Source: Streptomyces sp. TRM68416
GTDB taxonomy: Bacteria > Actinomycetota > Actinomycetes > Streptomycetales > Streptomycetaceae
Length of the DNA: 64,000 nt
Reading direction: 5' to 3'
Assembly (NCBI RefSeq): GCF_014596915.1
Contig: NZ_JACVWU010000022.1
Location: forward strand, 62,001-126,000
Under the pieces are notes generated by a model. It did not search any database. It saw nothing but the letters and a program-made list of their open reading frames with translations, and had not been told where the DNA came from. Positions within the stretch are counted from its first letter, which is position 1, and each line of letters opens with the position of its first letter. The position numbers and the translations under genes are program-made. Positions 61,802-64,000 of the stretch are shown one piece after another.

Positions 61802-63523
61802 GTGTTGCACCTCGCGCGCCCTCGTCAGTTGCCGGACACCGAGGGCGAGGCCGCAGGGAGTGAGGGCCGCGCGGGGTGGTTCGGCTGGCGGCGCAAGTAC
61901 CCGCGCGCCGCCCGCGGCGTCACCGTCGGCACCACCGTGCTGGCCGGCGTGCTCGTCCTGTTCGCGCTGCTCGTGCCGAACCGGCTGGAGCGGATGTCGT
62001 TCGACATGTTCGTGCGCATCCCCGCCGAAGGCATTCTGCTCGCCGGGCTGCTGCTCGCGCTGCCGCCGCGGGCCCGCCGGATCACGGCGGGCGTCGCGGG
62101 GGCGTTCCTCGGGCTGCTCACCGTGCTGAAGTTCGTCGACATGGGCTTCTACTCGGTGCTGGCCCGCCCCTTCGACCTGGTCCTGGACTGGATCCTGCTC
62201 GGCGCCGCCGCCGAGTTCCTGCGGACGTCGGTGGGCCGCACCGGCGAGGTGCTCGCGATCGTCGCCGTCCTCGTCATGATCGTCGCCGTGCTGGTGCTGA
62301 CGACGCTGGCGATGCTGCGGCTGACCTCGCTGATGGTGCGGCACCGTCCGGTCGCCGCCCGGACCACGCTGATCCTCGGCACCGCCTGGATCACCTGCGT
62401 CACCCTCGGGGTGCAGTTCACGGACGTGCCGGTCGCCTCGAAGATCAACGCCGACTATGTCGGCAGGCGGGTCGATCAAGTCCAGGCCGGACTGCGGGAC
62501 GCACGGGTCTTCGAGAAGCAGGCGGCCGTCGACGCCTTCGCCGACACCCCGCCCGACCAACTCCTCACCGGGCTGCGCGGCAAGGACGTGCTGCTCACCT
62601 TCATCGAGAGCTACGGCCGGGTGGCGATCGACGATCCGGACATGGCCGAGCAGACCGACGCGGTGCTCCAGGAGGGCACGCGGCGGCTGGAGGAGGCCGG
62701 GTTCGCGTCGCAGAGCGGCTGGCTGAAGTCACCGGTGACGGGCGCCGGCAGCTGGCTCGCCCACTCGACCTTCCTGTCCGGTCTGTGGATCAAGAACCAG
62801 CAGCGGTACCGGAGTCTGACCACCAGCGACCGCGCCACCCTCACCAGCTACTTCCGCAAGACCGGCGACTGGCGCACGGTCGGGATCGTGCCGGGCGTGC
62901 GCCGGGCCTGGCCGGAGGGCAAGTTCTTCGGCCTCGACCACATCTACGACTCCGAGCACCTCGGCTACCACGGCCCGTACTTCAGCTGGACGCCCGTGCC
63001 CGACCAGTACAGCCTGGAGGCCTTCGAGCGCCTGGAACGCGGGAAGAAGAACCGCGACCCGATCATGGCGGAGATCATCCTGGCCTCCAGCCACAACCCC
63101 TGGGCGCCCGTGGCCCGCATGATCGACTGGGACGACCTCGGCGACGGCTCGGTCTTCCACGACATCAAGAAGGAGGGCAAGGACCCCAAGGAGGTCTGGC
63201 AGGACCCGGACAGCGTCCGCGCCGAGTACGCGAACGCCGTCGAGTACTCCCTGCGCAGCCTGGTCGAGTACATCGAGCGCTACGGCGACGACGACACCGT
63301 CGTCGTCTTCCTCGGCGACCACCAGCCCGTGCCGACCGTCACGGCCGGCAGCACCAGCAAGGACGTGCCGGTCACGGTCGTCGCCCGCGACCCGAAGGTG
63401 CTGGACCGGGTCGCCGACTGGGGCTGGACGGACGGCCTCAAGCCGGCCGCGGACGCCCCGCAGTGGGGCATGGACGAGTTCCGGGACCGGTTCATGACGG
63501 CGTACGGGCCGGACGGCGGGTGA
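61802..63523 (+). CDS. membrane-bound sulfatase-like (LTA-synthase-type) protein
   Basis: A 573-residue protein. The N-terminal third has about five membrane spans (GTTVLAGVLVLFALLVPNRL to TTLILGTAWITCVTLGVQF). The extracellular part is an alkaline-phosphatase-fold sulfatase domain: DVLLTFIESYGRVAIDDPDM (metal Glu), SPVTGAGSWLAHSTFLSGLW (nucleophile region), EIILASSHNPWAPV and VVVFLGDHQPVPTV (metal Asp-His). Such proteins transfer phosphoglycerol or phosphoethanolamine to envelope polymers. GTG 61802 with AGGGAAGG upstream is preferred; the frame opens at 61733. Confidence 0.83.
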   Translation: MLHLARPRQLPDTEGEAAGSEGRAGWFGWRRKYPRAARGVTVGTTVLAGVLVLFALLVPNRLERMSFDMFVRIPAEGILLAGLLLALPPRARRITAGVAGAFLGLLTVLKFVDMGFYSVLARPFDLVLDWILLGAAAEFLRTSVGRTGEVLAIVAVLVMIVAVLVLTTLAMLRLTSLMVRHRPVAARTTLILGTAWITCVTLGVQFTDVPVASKINADYVGRRVDQVQAGLRDARVFEKQAAVDAFADTPPDQLLTGLRGKDVLLTFIESYGRVAIDDPDMAEQTDAVLQEGTRRLEEAGFASQSGWLKSPVTGAGSWLAHSTFLSGLWIKNQQRYRSLTTSDRATLTSYFRKTGDWRTVGIVPGVRRAWPEGKFFGLDHIYDSEHLGYHGPYFSWTPVPDQYSLEAFERLERGKKNRDPIMAEIILASSHNPWAPVARMIDWDDLGDGSVFHDIKKEGKDPKEVWQDPDSVRAEYANAVEYSLRSLVEYIERYGDDDTVVVFLGDHQPVPTVTAGSTSKDVPVTVVARDPKVLDRVADWGWTDGLKPAADAPQWGMDEFRDRFMTAYGPDGG

Positions 63524-63526
63524 CGG

Positions 63527-64000
63527 TCAGGCGCGCGGGTTCAAGGTGAGGCCGAAGGCCGGCAGTTCACCGGCCGGCGCGGTGGTGTCGATCCGGTCGT
63601 CCGCGGACCGGGAATGGGGCCGGGACCGGGGGTACAGCAGGACGGGTTCCTGGAGCGTGCAGTGCTGGTCGACCGGCGGGAAGGCGGTCGCGCCCCGGGC
63701 CCGGAGGGTGGCGTGCCTGGCCGGGTCCATGAACAGTTCCAGGACGATGTCGCCGTGGGGCTTCTCCCGCACGTGCAGGGTGAGGGCCAGGTGGATGAGC
63801 ATCTCCGCCCCGCCCTCCGGCAGGGGCCGCAGCACGCTGAGCGCCGTGAGCGGCGCGTGCGCCTCGGAGAGGGTCACGAGCATGCCCGTGCCGGGGGTGG
63901 CCGGGCTGGTGTCGGCCTCCATCCGGAACCCCCGGACCTCCAGCACCAGCCCGTCGGACCGGCCGGCCCGGGTGCCGAGGTCGAGGCCGCCCCTGAAGTC
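63527..64000 (-). CDS. hypothetical protein, N-terminus outside window
   Basis: An open frame entering from the right edge, with the last 157 codons visible; the reading frame is exactly in phase at 64000. The translation starts DFRGGLDLGTRAGRSDGLVL and continues through MLVTLSEAHAPLTALSVLRP and MLIHLALTLHVREKPHGDIV, ending AFGLTLNPRA. I see no family motif. It converges on the sulfatase-like gene with three bases between stops. Confidence 0.6.
   Translation of the reverse strand, partial: DFRGGLDLGTRAGRSDGLVLEVRGFRMEADTSPATPGTGMLVTLSEAHAPLTALSVLRPLPEGGAEMLIHLALTLHVREKPHGDIVLELFMDPARHATLRARGATAFPPVDQHCTLQEPVLLYPRSRPHSRSADDRIDTTAPAGELPAFGLTLNPRA

Overview
The window comes from a high-GC actinomycete chromosome, almost certainly a Streptomyces. 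The lineage markers are a long chaplin with a sortase signal, an SsgA-like sporulation protein, an NsdA-type regulator, a giant SARP/NB-ARC regulator, a DUF397 protein, a single rare TTA (bldA) codon, leaderless promoters and GTG/TTG starts. No rRNA, tRNA, CRISPR array or intact insertion sequence was seen. Several decayed genes suggest an accessory part of the chromosome that is being remodelled.

Layout. 0-6.5 kb: housekeeping and accessory enzymes (aldo/keto reductase with a divergent LysR regulator, DinB-like protein, VOC protein with adenosine deaminase, flavin-oxidoreductase-like protein, metallophosphoesterase) and an integrase-tail remnant. 6.5-12.2 kb: a compact specialised-metabolism locus with a SARP/NB-ARC regulator divergent from a DMATS-type indole prenyltransferase and a tryptophanase, probably making a prenylated indole. 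12.4-14.4 kb: secreted sphingomyelinase and an MBL-fold hydrolase. 14.4-19.4 kb: a sulfonate locus. The ssuABC-type importer is intact and preceded by a Cys-ending leader peptide. The two oxidative genes beside it (LLM monooxygenase and SfnB-like acyl-CoA dehydrogenase) were both beheaded at one junction and also frameshifted.

19.4-29 kb: VOC protein, aminoglycoside-phosphotransferase-like protein, MarR regulator, a cytoplasmic substrate-binding-like sensor, then a complete urtABCDE urea/short-chain-amide importer closed by a strong bidirectional hairpin shared with an amidohydrolase. 29-32 kb: MarR-controlled MMPL exporter. 32-36 kb: light-response module (SDR-DUF2867, CPD photolyase, convergent MerR/B12-type regulator). 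36-40 kb: small membrane proteins among gene fragments (phosphotransferase, epimerase, GNAT). 39.9-48.4 kb: chaplin, secreted tripeptidyl-aminopeptidase-like hydrolase, a SnoaL fragment fused to a LUD-domain ORF, a baeRF-family protein, SsgA-like protein, an ECF sigma factor carrying its own zinc-finger and membrane tail, and a PAS/SpoIIE phosphatase.

48.5-55.9 kb: NsdA-like regulator with a helical-turn repeat array upstream, a TTA-containing phosphotransferase, a secreted peptidoglycan amidase, a conserved hypothetical, a universal stress protein and DUF397. 55.9-61.7 kb: divergent CoA-thioester catabolic cluster (acyl-CoA synthetase on +; crotonase, DUF35 protein and two thiolase-like proteins on -) around a TetR-type palindrome. 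61.8-64 kb: membrane sulfatase-like protein and a truncated hypothetical gene. Functional names are family assignments made by reading the sequence; no database search was possible.
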